Shown piece by piece: positions 15,321 to 26,034 of a stretch of 64,000 nucleotides of DNA (positions are counted from its first letter, which is position 1; each line of letters opens with the position of its first letter). Under the pieces are notes generated by a model. That model made no database searches. It worked only from the letters and a program-made list of their open reading frames with translations, and had not been told where the DNA came from. The DNA comes from JAVJST01 sp040219295 (lineage in GTDB: Bacteria; Pseudomonadota; Alphaproteobacteria; Rhodospirillales; Casp-alpha2), in the NCBI GenBank assembly GCA_040219295.1, contig JAVJST010000005.1, positions 744,001 through 808,000 on the forward strand, in the 5' to 3' direction. Both the position numbers and the translations under genes were made by a program.

Positions 15321-18300
15321 TTGATCTGCGAACCAGGAGAGATTGTCGAGCTGCGCGCGCGCCGTTGGCTTGTGGAAGGCGTTGATGAATCTGACAGTAA
15401 TTTCCCGGTTGTTACGCTTGCTTGCATCGACGACGACGCTCAGGGCGAACTGGTCAGTGTCCTATGGAATGCGGAAATCGGAGCGCGACGGCTCGACGAG
15501 AATCCCTGGGGCGAAATTGCTCGCGATGGCACGGATGATGCGGCCGTTTTCGCGGCTTTCCTGCGGACACTGAAGTGGCGGACCGCGACGGCCGCGCAAA
15601 AGCGGCTGTTTCAGGCGCCCTTTCGAGCGGGAATCCGGCTGGACGCTTATCAGCTGGCGCCTTTGGACAAGGCGCTCGCGCTGCCACGGGTCAACCTTTT
15701 GATCGGCGACGACGTTGGGCTCGGCAAAACAGTTGAAGCCGGGCTGGTTGTGCGCGAGATGCTGCTTCGCCGGCGGATCGACTTCATCGTTGTTGCCGTC
15801 CCTCCCTCGATGACTCTGCAATGGAAGGACGAACTCGAAAGCAAATTTGGTCTGACATTCGATATCATCGATCGAGAGCGATTGGCCGAGCTACGGAGGT
15901 TGCGCGGTTTCTCGGTTAATCCGTGGGCGACCGGTTCTCGTTTCATTATCTCGCACCGGCTGCTTACGGATGAAACCTACGTCGCCGGCCTTCGCGACAT
16001 ACTCGGTGTGTTTCGACCACGCGCCCTCTTGATTCTCGACGAGGCCCATCATGCCGCGCCTGCGAGCGGCGCCAAGTATGCCGTCGACAGCCAGTTCACC
16101 CGAGCGGTTCGGCATCTAGCTGAACGGTTTGAACACCGGCTGTTCTTAACAGCGACCCCGCACAATGGGCATTCCAACAGTTTTTCGTCGTTGCTCGAAA
16201 TGCTGGACCCCCAACGCTTCACCCGGGGTGTACCCGTTCGGCCAAAGGACCTAACGCCGGTGATGGTCCGCCGGTTGAAATCCGATCTGCGTGAGCTGGG
16301 CGAGAGCTTTCCGAAACGCATCGTCGAGCCGATCCCATTAGACAAGCTTCCTGAAGACGCTGCGGAACTGGTGCTCTCCAACATGCTGTCCGAGTACGGG
16401 TCGTTGCGGGAGAAAAGACTGTCCAACCTGTCGAAAGGTGATGCCGCGAAGAGCCGGCTGATTTTTTCCGGGTTGCAGCAACGACTCCTCTCGTCCTCCG
16501 CAGCGTTCGCCAAGACGCTGGGGGTGCACCTCAAGACATTGGAAAGGCATCTGGCGGCGGCGGAAGAGGATAGAGCTGCCGTGGTCCAAGCAGCGGAAGC
16601 CTTTGCTGCGGGGCCTGCGGAGCTGGGGGACGTCTCGGAAGAACTCGAGGAAGAAGAGCTCGAGGATCTGTTTTCGAGAGAAGAGGACGCGGCCGCTGAG
16701 AGTGCGTCGCTGCTCGGCACGAAGGGTGCGACGGCAAACGCCCTCCGCGCAGAGATCGAACACGCCAGGGCAATGCTGAAGGTTGCGGAGGCGGCGGCAC
16801 AAAGGCCCGACTATCGCGTTCGCTGGCTGTGCGATTGGATCGAAAGCAACATGCTGGAGGGCTCGTCCTGGAACGAGCGCCGGCTCATCGTCTTTACTGA
16901 GTATGAGGACACTCGTCGCTGGCTTGAACGCCGACTGCGGGAAGCGCTTGCAGAAACCGAGCGGTCCGAAGAGAGAATCTCAGTCTTTTCTGGCCTTACT
17001 TCGTCCGATCGACGGGAGGAGATCAAACGTGCCTTCAATACCGATCCGAAGGTTGAGCCGGTTCGCATTCTTCTCTGCACCGACGCTGCTCGCGAGGGAA
17101 TCAACCTCCAAACACGGTGCCATGACTTGCTGCATTTCGATCTACCGTGGAACCCAGCGCGACTAGAACAGCGTAACGGGCGGATCGATCGCAAGCTGCA
17201 GCCTGCGAAAGAAGTTTTCTGTCGGTACTTCAAATATATGCAACGCGAAGAAGACGTCGTCCTGGACGCTTTAGTGCGCAAGACCGAGACGATTCACGAT
17301 CAGCTCGGCTCGGCCGGTCAGGTGATTGCCGAACGGATATTTCGGCACCTTGCCGATGAAGGTATTGCACGTGACAAAGCGCGGAGTGTGGCCGATTCGA
17401 TTACCAATGAGTCTAATGACGAGCGCACCGCCGTTGCCCGGCAAGAGCTTGGTGACGACGATAAGCGTCTTCAGAACGTGAAAGAGGAAGTCGACGGTCT
17501 CCGCAAGCGACTCGAAGAGGCCCGAAAATCAGTCGGCGTCGAACCAGGTGAATTGAGGCAGGTCGTCGGCACGGCCCTCGCGCGTGCGAGCTACTCGCTC
17601 GACGAGGCGGAGGGCAAGCCAGTTGGAGACGTTGAGACGTTTACCCTCGATCCACACCATGCAAGTTTCTCCCATGACGGTGCCTGGCAGGCTGCGTTTG
17701 ACGACCTTCGCACCCGGCCGCGCCATCGTCGCGAACGAGTGAATGAGTGGCGCCAGATGGCGCCGCCCCGCGCGATTGCCTTTGAGCCACCGATTACCGA
17801 GGATGGACGTGATGCCGACAACGTCGTGCAGGTCCATCTTGAGCACCGTTTGGTTCGCCGGCTTCTTGGCCGCTTCTTGAGCCAGGGCTTTCAGAGCGGC
17901 CTCAACCGCGCCTGTGTCATCCTGGGACATGGTGCCCAACCGCGTGTGGTTCTGTTGGGTCGGATTGCTCTCTTCGGTCCAGGTGCCGCGCGCCTGCACG
18001 AAGAGATCATCCCCATCACCGCGCTTTGGACCGAGAAGGATCGCGGCGTGAAGCCCCTTCGACCATACGGTCGAAGTGGGGAGGAGACGACGCTTGACCA
18101 GCTTGAGTCTGCTTTGACCGATGCCCGACGGCCGAGTGAAGACATCGTTGGCCGTGCTATCTCGTTTGCCGCACATGACATCGAGGATCTACTTCCGACA
18201 CTTCGTGAGCGCGCGGATTCGGCCATCGAGGAAGCCGCACGATTGTTGACCCAACGCGGCGACGAGGAAGCGTCGTCTCTGGCTGACCTGTTGCAGGACC

Positions 18301-18539
18301 AACGAAAGCGAATTCTCAAGGCTGAGAGCGAGTTTGACGACCGTCAGCTTGAGCTGCCCGGCATCGCCGAGAGCGAACGTCGACAGTTACGCGCCGATCG
18401 ACGCCACTGGCAGGAACGCTTGATCCGCCTTGAAGAAGAACTGGAGACGGAACCGGCGCGAGTGCGAGCCTCCTATGAAGTGAGGGCCCGTCGGTTGGAG
18501 CCGGTCGGGCTGGTCTACATATGGCCGCGGTCGGGGTAG
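15321..18539 (+). CDS. drmD: DISARM SNF2-like helicase DrmD
   Basis: 1072 residues. Superfamily 2 SNF2-type motor: Walker A in IGDDVGLGKTVEAG (about 129-141), DEAH box in LLILDEAHHAAP (about 236), motif III in LFLTATPHNGHSNSF (about 275), and C-lobe motifs V/VI in CTDAAREGINLQTR and ARLEQRNGRIDRKL (about 590-625). Long coiled-coil-like stretches flank the C-lobe. DrmD is the signature of class 1 DISARM. The frame starts with TTG at 15321; an ATG at 15310 is closed by a stop after four codons, so TTG is the only reasonable start near MICEPGEIVELRARRW. It ends 2 bp before drmMI. Confidence 0.92.
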   Translation: MICEPGEIVELRARRWLVEGVDESDSNFPVVTLACIDDDAQGELVSVLWNAEIGARRLDENPWGEIARDGTDDAAVFAAFLRTLKWRTATAAQKRLFQAPFRAGIRLDAYQLAPLDKALALPRVNLLIGDDVGLGKTVEAGLVVREMLLRRRIDFIVVAVPPSMTLQWKDELESKFGLTFDIIDRERLAELRRLRGFSVNPWATGSRFIISHRLLTDETYVAGLRDILGVFRPRALLILDEAHHAAPASGAKYAVDSQFTRAVRHLAERFEHRLFLTATPHNGHSNSFSSLLEMLDPQRFTRGVPVRPKDLTPVMVRRLKSDLRELGESFPKRIVEPIPLDKLPEDAAELVLSNMLSEYGSLREKRLSNLSKGDAAKSRLIFSGLQQRLLSSSAAFAKTLGVHLKTLERHLAAAEEDRAAVVQAAEAFAAGPAELGDVSEELEEEELEDLFSREEDAAAESASLLGTKGATANALRAEIEHARAMLKVAEAAAQRPDYRVRWLCDWIESNMLEGSSWNERRLIVFTEYEDTRRWLERRLREALAETERSEERISVFSGLTSSDRREEIKRAFNTDPKVEPVRILLCTDAAREGINLQTRCHDLLHFDLPWNPARLEQRNGRIDRKLQPAKEVFCRYFKYMQREEDVVLDALVRKTETIHDQLGSAGQVIAERIFRHLADEGIARDKARSVADSITNESNDERTAVARQELGDDDKRLQNVKEEVDGLRKRLEEARKSVGVEPGELRQVVGTALARASYSLDEAEGKPVGDVETFTLDPHHASFSHDGAWQAAFDDLRTRPRHRRERVNEWRQMAPPRAIAFEPPITEDGRDADNVVQVHLEHRLVRRLLGRFLSQGFQSGLNRACVILGHGAQPRVVLLGRIALFGPGAARLHEEIIPITALWTEKDRGVKPLRPYGRSGEETTLDQLESALTDARRPSEDIVGRAISFAAHDIEDLLPTLRERADSAIEEAARLLTQRGDEEASSLADLLQDQRKRILKAESEFDDRQLELPGIAESERRQLRADRRHWQERLIRLEEELETEPARVRASYEVRARRLEPVGLVYIWPRSG

Positions 18540-18541
18540 GC

Positions 18542-21500
18542 ATGTCGGGCATTGAGGAAATCACGCGCGACCCGGATCTAGAATGGCTGGACCATGTCCG
18601 ACCGACCGGGCTGGTGCTGTCGACGACGGTCATCAAGGAACGCGGCCTAGTTCCCGAGCGCCAGACGCAGGTCGATACGGCGGAAGTCGCGACATTCCTA
18701 AACCCCGAGCCGGACGAGCCTGCCCTCCCAGATCCCTGGGCATTCTTCGCGTCCGTTCTTGGTTGGTCGGCCGAGTTCGTTGTCGGGTTACCCGACGGCT
18801 CGCCGTTGCCGGACGACCTCACGGTCTCCATCCCAGAACATGAGACGGCTCTGGCACCGGATTGGGCCGTTCAGGGCTTCGACGAAGATGCGCCTTGGCA
18901 GCTTTTGGTGCAGCTTCTGCCGGCCGGCATGGATCCCGACAGGCGCGGCGAGAAGGAAGGGTGGGAAGCAACACCGCACCAGCGCTTCGAGAGGCTTCTG
19001 CGCGAGACGGGCATCAATGTCGGCGTGATCGTGTCGGACGATCAGCTGCGCCTCGTCTTCGCCCCGAAAGGAGAGACGTCGGGCTGGCTGTCGTTCCCAT
19101 TGCGGGCGTTCGCGGGCGTCGCCGGCCGGCCAATGCTAGGTGGGCTAAAGCTGCTGCTAGATGCCTCTCGGCTATTCCGTGCACGCAGCGAGGTCCGGCT
19201 TCGCGCCTTGCTGCTGGAAAGCCGTGAGGCTCAGGCGGCCGTCTCCGGCACGCTGTCGGAACAGGTGCTGGGTGCGCTTCACGAGCTGTTGCGTGGCATG
19301 AATAGCGCGGAGCCGAAGATGATCGGGCGGCTCGCCCGAGAGGACCCACGGCATTTGTACGAAGGGCTGCTGACCACGCTAATGCGCTTGGTTTTTGTGC
19401 TCTATGCCGAAGACCGGGACCTGATCCCGTCGCGCACGGATGGGCAGGCGCGCACCCTCTACGAGGACGGCTATTCCGTTCGTGGGCTGTTCGGCCGTCT
19501 CTATGAGGACGCCGCGCTCAACCCCGACACAATGGAGGAGCGATACGGCGGCTGGGGCCGACTGCTCGCCCTGTTCCGTTTGGTGCATCGCGGACACGCC
19601 AGCGGCTTCGTGAACGCCCGTGGCGGCAAGCTGTTCGATCCCGATGCCTTCCCCTTCCTCGAAGGTCGCGAGACGATGGCAGATCCGCTACGCGTACCGA
19701 AACTGTCGGACGGCAGCCTGCTGCGTATCCTTGAAGGTCTGATGACGGTACGTGATCAGAAAACCAAGGTTCGGCAACGCCTTTCCTATCGGACGCTCGA
19801 CGTCGAACAGATCGGCTCAGTCTACGAGACGGTGATGGGTTTCACGGTGGAAGTTGCCGAGGGCCGAGTGCTCGCTATCCGCGCCGGCAAGAACAACCGC
19901 ACGCCCGTCTATGCTGATCTCGACCAGTTGGTCGCCCACAAGCCAAAGGAGCGCCCGAAGTACCTCAGCGAGGAAAGCAAGCGGGCTGGCACCCTTGGCA
20001 AGACGGTCGACAAGCCACTGAGGGAGGCGGACACGCCCGACGCCATCGCCGCAGCCCTCGACCCCATCGTTGACGAGCGTGCGTCGCCGGCGAAGCAGCC
20101 GATGGCCGCTGGGACACCGATCCTCCAGCCGACTGAGGAACGACGCCGGACCGGCAGCCATTACACGCCGCGATCGCTAACTGAACCGATCGTGCGTCAT
20201 GCGCTTGAACCGACATTCGAGCGATTGGGCAAAGCCGCGACGCCAGAGAAAATCTTGGCGATCAAGGTTTGCGACCCAGCGATGGGGTCGGGCGCCTTCC
20301 TGGTCGAAGCCTGCCGCCAGCTGGCCCAGCGCCTTGTCGACGCCTGGGCGTCTCACCCCCGCACTCGTCCGGTCATCCCGCCGGACGAGGATGAGGAGCT
20401 ACACGCCCGGCGCTTGGTGGCGCAGCGGTGCATCTATGGCGTCGACCGCAATCCGATGGCGGTCGACCTCGCTCGTCTTTCGTTGTGGCTGGTGACCCTC
20501 GCCCGCGATCACGAGTTTACCTTCCTCGACCACGCCCTGAAGGCAGGCGACAGCCTCGTTGGCCTGAGCCGTAAGCAGATTGCCGCCATGCATTGGGACA
20601 CGACGAAACCGCAGATGTCCCTGTTGGCCAGCAGCGTAAATCAACGGGTCAATGAGGCCCTCGACGGCCGCGCGAGCATCCAGGACGCACCCGACGACGT
20701 TACCCGCGCGATCCAGGAAGCGCGCCATCGCACGGTGGAACAGCGCCTCGATCAGCTACGTCTCTACGGCAATGCCGTGATCGCGGCCTTCTTCTCGGAA
20801 ACAAAGGCCAAGGCGCGCGAAAAAGTGCGCCAGTCGGCGGAGGATTGGGCCCTCCAGCGTGACGGTGTGCCGAAACTGGCCGCGCTCGCAAACAGCCTGC
20901 AGCAAGGCGACTTTCCGGTGACACCATTCCATTGGGAGATCGAATTCCCTGAAGTCTTCGCTCGGGACAACGGTGGCTTCGACGCCGTTGTCGGCAACCC
21001 ACCGTTTCTCGGTGGAGCGCGGGTCTCTTCTGAGTACGGTACGCGCTACTTTGGTTGGCTAGTAGGTCGCTACGAAGGATGTAGGCATCAATGCGACCTT
21101 GTTGCCTATTTCTTTAGACGATCGTTCGAGCTTTTGAGGCAGAACGCGACACTGGGGTTGATCGCAACAAAGTCTATTGCCGAAGGTGACACTCGGACCG
21201 GTTCACTAGAGTTCATTTGCAAAAACGGCGGTACAATCACGCGTGCTCAACGGCGAACTACTTGGCCTGGCGATGCCGCTGTAATTGTATCCACACTCCA
21301 TATCGGCAAGGGTATCGATGCAACTACAGCTTGCCTAGATGGAAAAAAAGTTGATCGCGTCAGCGCATATCTCGTCTCCGGGAATTTTGACTCTGCTCCC
21401 AAGAGACTCGCATCGAACCCCTACTACTCGAAGGGCGTTCAGGTTTATGGCCAAGGCTTCCTATTTGACGATGAAGACGCCAAAGCTAACCCGATTAGTA

Positions 21501-22483
21501 CAATGGAGGAAATTTTAAAACACGCTCCAGAAGAAGCTAAGTTTATACATAAATATATTGGAGGGAGTGAGCTTAACTCTTATTCAGTCATTGAGCCTAA
21601 GAGATTTGCGATCAATCTCAGTCAGTTTAATAATGAGGAAGACATACCTGCCATAAATCTCCTCGAATTGGTTCGGCGCGCGGTAAAGCCTGATCGCGAC
21701 AAGCTGCCTGACAACGCAAATAATCGTCCACTCAAGCGTCGATGGTGGGCGTACCAAGCCCATCGTCCAGTTCTCGCAGAGCGTCTTAGAAACAGGATAC
21801 GTATTCTAGTGCATTCCCAAATAAGCTCGCATCACAATTTTCAGTTCTGCGACGCAAGTTTTCTATTTAGCCAGAAGGTAAATATATTCGATATAGATGG
21901 TGGAGAATATTTTGCGGTTCTCCAGTCAAGACTGCACGAAGTATGGGCGCTTTTTTTTGGCGCAACACTCGGAAACCAGTTTTGTTATACGACCACCGAC
22001 TGCTACGTGAACTTCACTCTTCCAGAAGGAATCGAATTATCTGAGGAGCTTCGCCACATTGGAGACGCTTATCACGACGACAGGGCAGGCTTAATGCTGA
22101 CGCGAAACGAGGGTATCACAAAGATTTATAACTGTTTTCACGACGAAAGTAACAATGCCCCAGACATTGCCCGCCTGCGCAAACACCATGCCGAAATGGA
22201 TGCCGCCGTCCTGCGCGCCTATGGCTGGGAAGACCTTGCCGACCAGGCGCATCCAGAGTTCATCGAGCAACCGACGGATGAGGGAAAGAAACCAAAAACA
22301 CGCCTGGACTGGCCCTCCGAGTTTAAGGACGAGGTGCTGGCGCGGCTCCTTGCGTTGAATGCCGAGCGTCACCGAGAAGAGGTCGAAGCGGGACTAGTTG
22401 CTGAGGACGGAACAATCATCCGAGCCGACAGCGCCCTCGACGAAGACGAGGATGATATCGACGAAGAGATGGAGGAGGCATGA
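18542..22483 (+). CDS. drmMI: DISARM adenine-specific DNA methyltransferase DrmMI
   Basis: 1313 residues. A long N-terminal region (to about 540) precedes a gamma-type N6-adenine methyltransferase. The AdoMet-binding motif I is CDPAMGSGAFLVEA (about 577) and the catalytic motif IV is NPPF (about 817), with RRRTGSHYTP ahead of motif I as in type IIG/PglX-like enzymes. The target-recognition region (about 830-1200) is followed by a short acidic tail. It would methylate host DNA so that DISARM spares it. The ATG at 18542 follows GGTCGGGG; an earlier in-frame start at 18521 overlaps drmD and is less likely. DNA coding the recognition region is markedly AT-rich compared with the rest. The stop overlaps drmA by 4 bp. 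Confidence 0.93.
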   Translation: MSGIEEITRDPDLEWLDHVRPTGLVLSTTVIKERGLVPERQTQVDTAEVATFLNPEPDEPALPDPWAFFASVLGWSAEFVVGLPDGSPLPDDLTVSIPEHETALAPDWAVQGFDEDAPWQLLVQLLPAGMDPDRRGEKEGWEATPHQRFERLLRETGINVGVIVSDDQLRLVFAPKGETSGWLSFPLRAFAGVAGRPMLGGLKLLLDASRLFRARSEVRLRALLLESREAQAAVSGTLSEQVLGALHELLRGMNSAEPKMIGRLAREDPRHLYEGLLTTLMRLVFVLYAEDRDLIPSRTDGQARTLYEDGYSVRGLFGRLYEDAALNPDTMEERYGGWGRLLALFRLVHRGHASGFVNARGGKLFDPDAFPFLEGRETMADPLRVPKLSDGSLLRILEGLMTVRDQKTKVRQRLSYRTLDVEQIGSVYETVMGFTVEVAEGRVLAIRAGKNNRTPVYADLDQLVAHKPKERPKYLSEESKRAGTLGKTVDKPLREADTPDAIAAALDPIVDERASPAKQPMAAGTPILQPTEERRRTGSHYTPRSLTEPIVRHALEPTFERLGKAATPEKILAIKVCDPAMGSGAFLVEACRQLAQRLVDAWASHPRTRPVIPPDEDEELHARRLVAQRCIYGVDRNPMAVDLARLSLWLVTLARDHEFTFLDHALKAGDSLVGLSRKQIAAMHWDTTKPQMSLLASSVNQRVNEALDGRASIQDAPDDVTRAIQEARHRTVEQRLDQLRLYGNAVIAAFFSETKAKAREKVRQSAEDWALQRDGVPKLAALANSLQQGDFPVTPFHWEIEFPEVFARDNGGFDAVVGNPPFLGGARVSSEYGTRYFGWLVGRYEGCRHQCDLVAYFFRRSFELLRQNATLGLIATKSIAEGDTRTGSLEFICKNGGTITRAQRRTTWPGDAAVIVSTLHIGKGIDATTACLDGKKVDRVSAYLVSGNFDSAPKRLASNPYYSKGVQVYGQGFLFDDEDAKANPISTMEEILKHAPEEAKFIHKYIGGSELNSYSVIEPKRFAINLSQFNNEEDIPAINLLELVRRAVKPDRDKLPDNANNRPLKRRWWAYQAHRPVLAERLRNRIRILVHSQISSHHNFQFCDASFLFSQKVNIFDIDGGEYFAVLQSRLHEVWALFFGATLGNQFCYTTTDCYVNFTLPEGIELSEELRHIGDAYHDDRAGLMLTRNEGITKIYNCFHDESNNAPDIARLRKHHAEMDAAVLRAYGWEDLADQAHPEFIEQPTDEGKKPKTRLDWPSEFKDEVLARLLALNAERHREEVEAGLVAEDGTIIRADSALDEDEDDIDEEMEEA

Positions 22484-25400
22484 GCGACGACCGGGAGGAT
22501 CTCTTGGTCCCCGGTGCGCGATTGCCGGGGCGCCCCGTTCCGACGACGAGCCTCGAAGCGCGCACGGCAATTGTCGAGATGCTGCGGCGCGACCTGATCG
22601 GACCGCTGCCGGAGGACGTCGCCCCCGGCGACGCCGATCTGCAGCACGAACGGCTGGGGCCGGCACCGTCCTCCTGGTATCTCACGGGTTTCATTAGCCC
22701 GGTCGAGCAGCAATACGTCGAGGATGATCCCGACAATCAGGAAGAGGCCGAAACCACGCTCGACGGGCTCTCGGGGGATACGCCGGAAGCGGAGGCCGCG
22801 GCGCCGGACGACGAGCCGCCAGAGCCGCCGACGGTACGGCGGCGCCTGACACCATCGTCCATCGGTTTGGCGGTACTGGTGCCGGCCGAGACGCAGAGCG
22901 TCGAGGTGCGCGTAAGCTGGGGTGACTACCGCACGGAACCGCCGCTGCCCGAGAGCATTCTCACCGCAGAAGAATCCGATGGCGGCGCCGCACCGAAAGT
23001 GGAATGGCAACGCGTACCGCGCGATGCGACCGTCACGCTCAGCGTTCCCACGAACGGAAAAAATGCGCCGATTCCCGTGCCGGACAGTGCGGCCGAGCAG
23101 CGACCAGGCGGTGCGCTCGAACTTGCTTGTCATGCCCGGCCCTTCACGATCGACGATCCAGACGCGGGTCCGATCCAGGTCAAGGCCCTGAGCATCTTCC
23201 TGGTCAACCGGCGAGCCGGTGTGCAGCGACGTTACGCGGACGTGACCGGGGCGTTCCAGGTGCGGCTCGCCGTTACTTGCGCCGAGGGCCTGCTGCCGCG
23301 GCACGATCTCTCTGGCTACCGGTCCGAGGACGACGATCATCGGATCGCCGATCTACACTATCGGAACGAAGCGGAGTACGCCGTCGGCCGCAACATCTCG
23401 GCCGGCTGGGTAGCTCCCGACGAAAACAGCCTCGTTCGCTCCGCCTGGACCGAGCCGCTACCAACAGCGGAAGTAGAACAGGTCGCGCCGAACCTCGACA
23501 TCCGTGACGTCGAATTCGACATGGAAGCGCTGGCCGAGCTGGCCGTGGAAAGCGGCGACGCCCTCGTCTCCAAGCTTGCGGCCCTTCCTGACGCCTACGG
23601 CGAGTGGATCAGGGGCCAGACTGATAAATTGGGCGGTTTGCCTGGTCGTCGCCGCGAAATCGGCGAGCGGCTGATCGGCGATGCTGAAACTGCGCGGCAG
23701 CGGATCGGCGCTGGCATTGAACTGTTGCGGCAAGACGACCACTGCCGCAGAGCTTTCCGCATCATGAACCTCGCCATCTCGCGCGCGATCCGCCGTCGAG
23801 CGGCCGGAGCCGCGGGTGATCCGGGTGCGCAGTCAGCACCGCGTTGGCGGCCTTTCCAGCTTGCCTACATCCTGCTCAATCTTCCTGGGTTGACGGAAAG
23901 GACAAGCCCGGACCGGGAAATCGTCGACCTGCTGTTCTTTCCGACGGGCGGTGGCAAGACGGAAGCCTATTTGGGGCTCGCCGCCTATACGATTGCCCGG
24001 CGACGGCTGAGCGCCGGCGGCGTGTTGGGCGCCGGCGTGGCCGTCATCATGCGCTATACGCTGCGGCTGCTGACGCTCGACCAGCTTTCGCGCGCGGCCG
24101 GGGTTGTCTGCGCTTTGGAGTTGTTACGTACCGATCCCGAGTTCACGGACGAGGCCGGCAAACCGATCCTGGGCGAATGGCCGATCGAGATCGGGCTTTG
24201 GGTCGGCTCCGACGCCTCGCCCAATATCCTCGGGGGAATCAAGAATACAGGCGACCACACGGCCGTGACACGAGTTCGCCGTTACAGGAAGGACGGCAGA
24301 CACGCCCCTGCACCGATTAAGTCCTGCCCCTGGTGCGGCACCACCTTCGATAAGAACTCGTTCGACTGCGTGCCAAATTTCAGTGCGCCAAAAAACATGA
24401 CGGTCACCTGCGCCAATCCGCACTGCGATTTTACCCGCGATCGACCGCTGCCGCTGCTGACCGTCGACGAGAGCATCTATCGGCGTCTGCCGGCCTTCGT
24501 AATCGCGACTGTCGATAAGTTCGCGGGCCTGCCCTGGCTTGGCCAGTCTGGTGCCTTTTTCGGGCATGTCACCCGGCACGATGAACATGGATTCTACGGC
24601 GCCGCTGAGCCGGCTGAGGGACGGCCACTCTATAACGATAACAGCCTCGACCCGCCAGAACTCATCATTCAGGACGAATTGCACCTGATCTCTGGACCGT
24701 TGGGAACTGTCGCAGGATTGTACGAAACCGCGATCGACCGATTGGCATCCCGGCACTACGAAGGCCACCGGATCCGCCCGAAGATCGTTGCCTCGACCGC
24801 CACGGTGCGTCGTGCCCGCCAACAGATCCGCGCGCTGTTCGATCGAGAGCACACACAGGTCTTCCCGCCGCCTGGCATCGAGCGCACCGACAGTTTTTTC
24901 GCGCACACGCTGACCAGCAGCGACGAGCATCCCGCTCGGCTCTATCTCGGTCTCGCGGCACAGGGCCGGGGTCCGAAGCTCGTCTTCCTTCGGGGGCTGA
25001 CCACCCTAATGGCGTCGGCCGGCACGATTTTCCACGATGCCGGAGGCGCGGAGACAGAGAACAATCCGGCCGATCCGTACATGACCGCCCTGGGTTACTT
25101 CAATGCTCTCCGCGAACTGGGCGGTGCGCGACGCATTGTCGAGGACGAAGTTCGAGATCGCCTCAGCCGATACTCCAGTCACCTGCGACTCGATCCGCCA
25201 GATCAAGCCTTTGAGGATAGGACAGTCGGTGACCCAATGGAGCTGACGAGCCGAGTGTCGACAGACGACGTAGCGGAAGCAAAGTCGAGGCTGGAAAGCT
25301 CCTTCAGTGACCCGGATGCCAATAAGGTCGATGTCGCACTCGCAACCAACATGATTTCCGTCGGTCTCGACATTTCCCGGCTTGGATTGATGGTCGTCCA

Positions 25401-26034
25401 AGGGCAGCCGAAAGCGGCCGCGGAATACATTCAGGCGACAAGCCGCGTCGGACGCCAGTCGGATAAGCCGGGGCTCGTCGTCACGGTCCTCAACCTTCAC
25501 AAGCCGCGTGACCGCACGCACTACGAAAGTTTCCATCTGTTTCACCGCACCTTCTACCGCGCGGTGGAGGCAACCAGCGTGACGCCCTGGGCGGCGCGGG
25601 CCCTCGACCGATCGCTAGCAGCCGTTCTCGTTTCAATTGCGCGGCACCTCCGCCCGGAGATGACGCCTGAGCGTGCTGTGCAGGAGATAAGAGAAATCCC
25701 CGGTTATAGAGAGGCGGTCATCAATGCGTTCCTCGAGCGCGCACCGGACGACGCAATCGTTGGCGGCAGCGAGGCCTTGCGTGCTTATCTTGAAGGGCTT
25801 CTCGACGATTGGGAAACAGTCATCGACGCGCTGGCGCCACGTCTGGTTTACAGTGATCGCAAACAGGCTGGCCAGACACTGCTGCATCAGCCGCTTGACC
25901 CCGCGATCGCAAATCTGAACCCACCCGAACATCGTCGTTTCTTGGCTGCGCGGTCGATGCGGGACGTCGAGGCCAACGTCGTGCTTCGCGTGCGTGATCC
26001 ATACGGCAACCCCTTCACTGCGGACGACGTCTGA
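22480..26034 (+). CDS. drmA: DISARM helicase DrmA
   Basis: 1184 residues. Walker A is LLFFPTGGGKTEAYLG (about 485-500), the DExH box is IIQDELHLISGPLG (about 730), and C-lobe motifs are LATNMISVGLDISRLG and EYIQATSRVGRQ (about 960-990). Between the lobes a Cys cluster (CPWCG, about 616, then ANPHCDF) looks like a zinc-binding insert. A long acidic N-terminus (about 75-125) is typical. DrmA is found in all DISARM systems and works with DrmB on DNA. The ATGA overlap with drmMI and with drmB indicates tight translational coupling. Confidence 0.94.
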   Translation: MSDDREDLLVPGARLPGRPVPTTSLEARTAIVEMLRRDLIGPLPEDVAPGDADLQHERLGPAPSSWYLTGFISPVEQQYVEDDPDNQEEAETTLDGLSGDTPEAEAAAPDDEPPEPPTVRRRLTPSSIGLAVLVPAETQSVEVRVSWGDYRTEPPLPESILTAEESDGGAAPKVEWQRVPRDATVTLSVPTNGKNAPIPVPDSAAEQRPGGALELACHARPFTIDDPDAGPIQVKALSIFLVNRRAGVQRRYADVTGAFQVRLAVTCAEGLLPRHDLSGYRSEDDDHRIADLHYRNEAEYAVGRNISAGWVAPDENSLVRSAWTEPLPTAEVEQVAPNLDIRDVEFDMEALAELAVESGDALVSKLAALPDAYGEWIRGQTDKLGGLPGRRREIGERLIGDAETARQRIGAGIELLRQDDHCRRAFRIMNLAISRAIRRRAAGAAGDPGAQSAPRWRPFQLAYILLNLPGLTERTSPDREIVDLLFFPTGGGKTEAYLGLAAYTIARRRLSAGGVLGAGVAVIMRYTLRLLTLDQLSRAAGVVCALELLRTDPEFTDEAGKPILGEWPIEIGLWVGSDASPNILGGIKNTGDHTAVTRVRRYRKDGRHAPAPIKSCPWCGTTFDKNSFDCVPNFSAPKNMTVTCANPHCDFTRDRPLPLLTVDESIYRRLPAFVIATVDKFAGLPWLGQSGAFFGHVTRHDEHGFYGAAEPAEGRPLYNDNSLDPPELIIQDELHLISGPLGTVAGLYETAIDRLASRHYEGHRIRPKIVASTATVRRARQQIRALFDREHTQVFPPPGIERTDSFFAHTLTSSDEHPARLYLGLAAQGRGPKLVFLRGLTTLMASAGTIFHDAGGAETENNPADPYMTALGYFNALRELGGARRIVEDEVRDRLSRYSSHLRLDPPDQAFEDRTVGDPMELTSRVSTDDVAEAKSRLESSFSDPDANKVDVALATNMISVGLDISRLGLMVVQGQPKAAAEYIQATSRVGRQSDKPGLVVTVLNLHKPRDRTHYESFHLFHRTFYRAVEATSVTPWAARALDRSLAAVLVSIARHLRPEMTPERAVQEIREIPGYREAVINAFLERAPDDAIVGGSEALRAYLEGLLDDWETVIDALAPRLVYSDRKQAGQTLLHQPLDPAIANLNPPEHRRFLAARSMRDVEANVVLRVRDPYGNPFTADDV

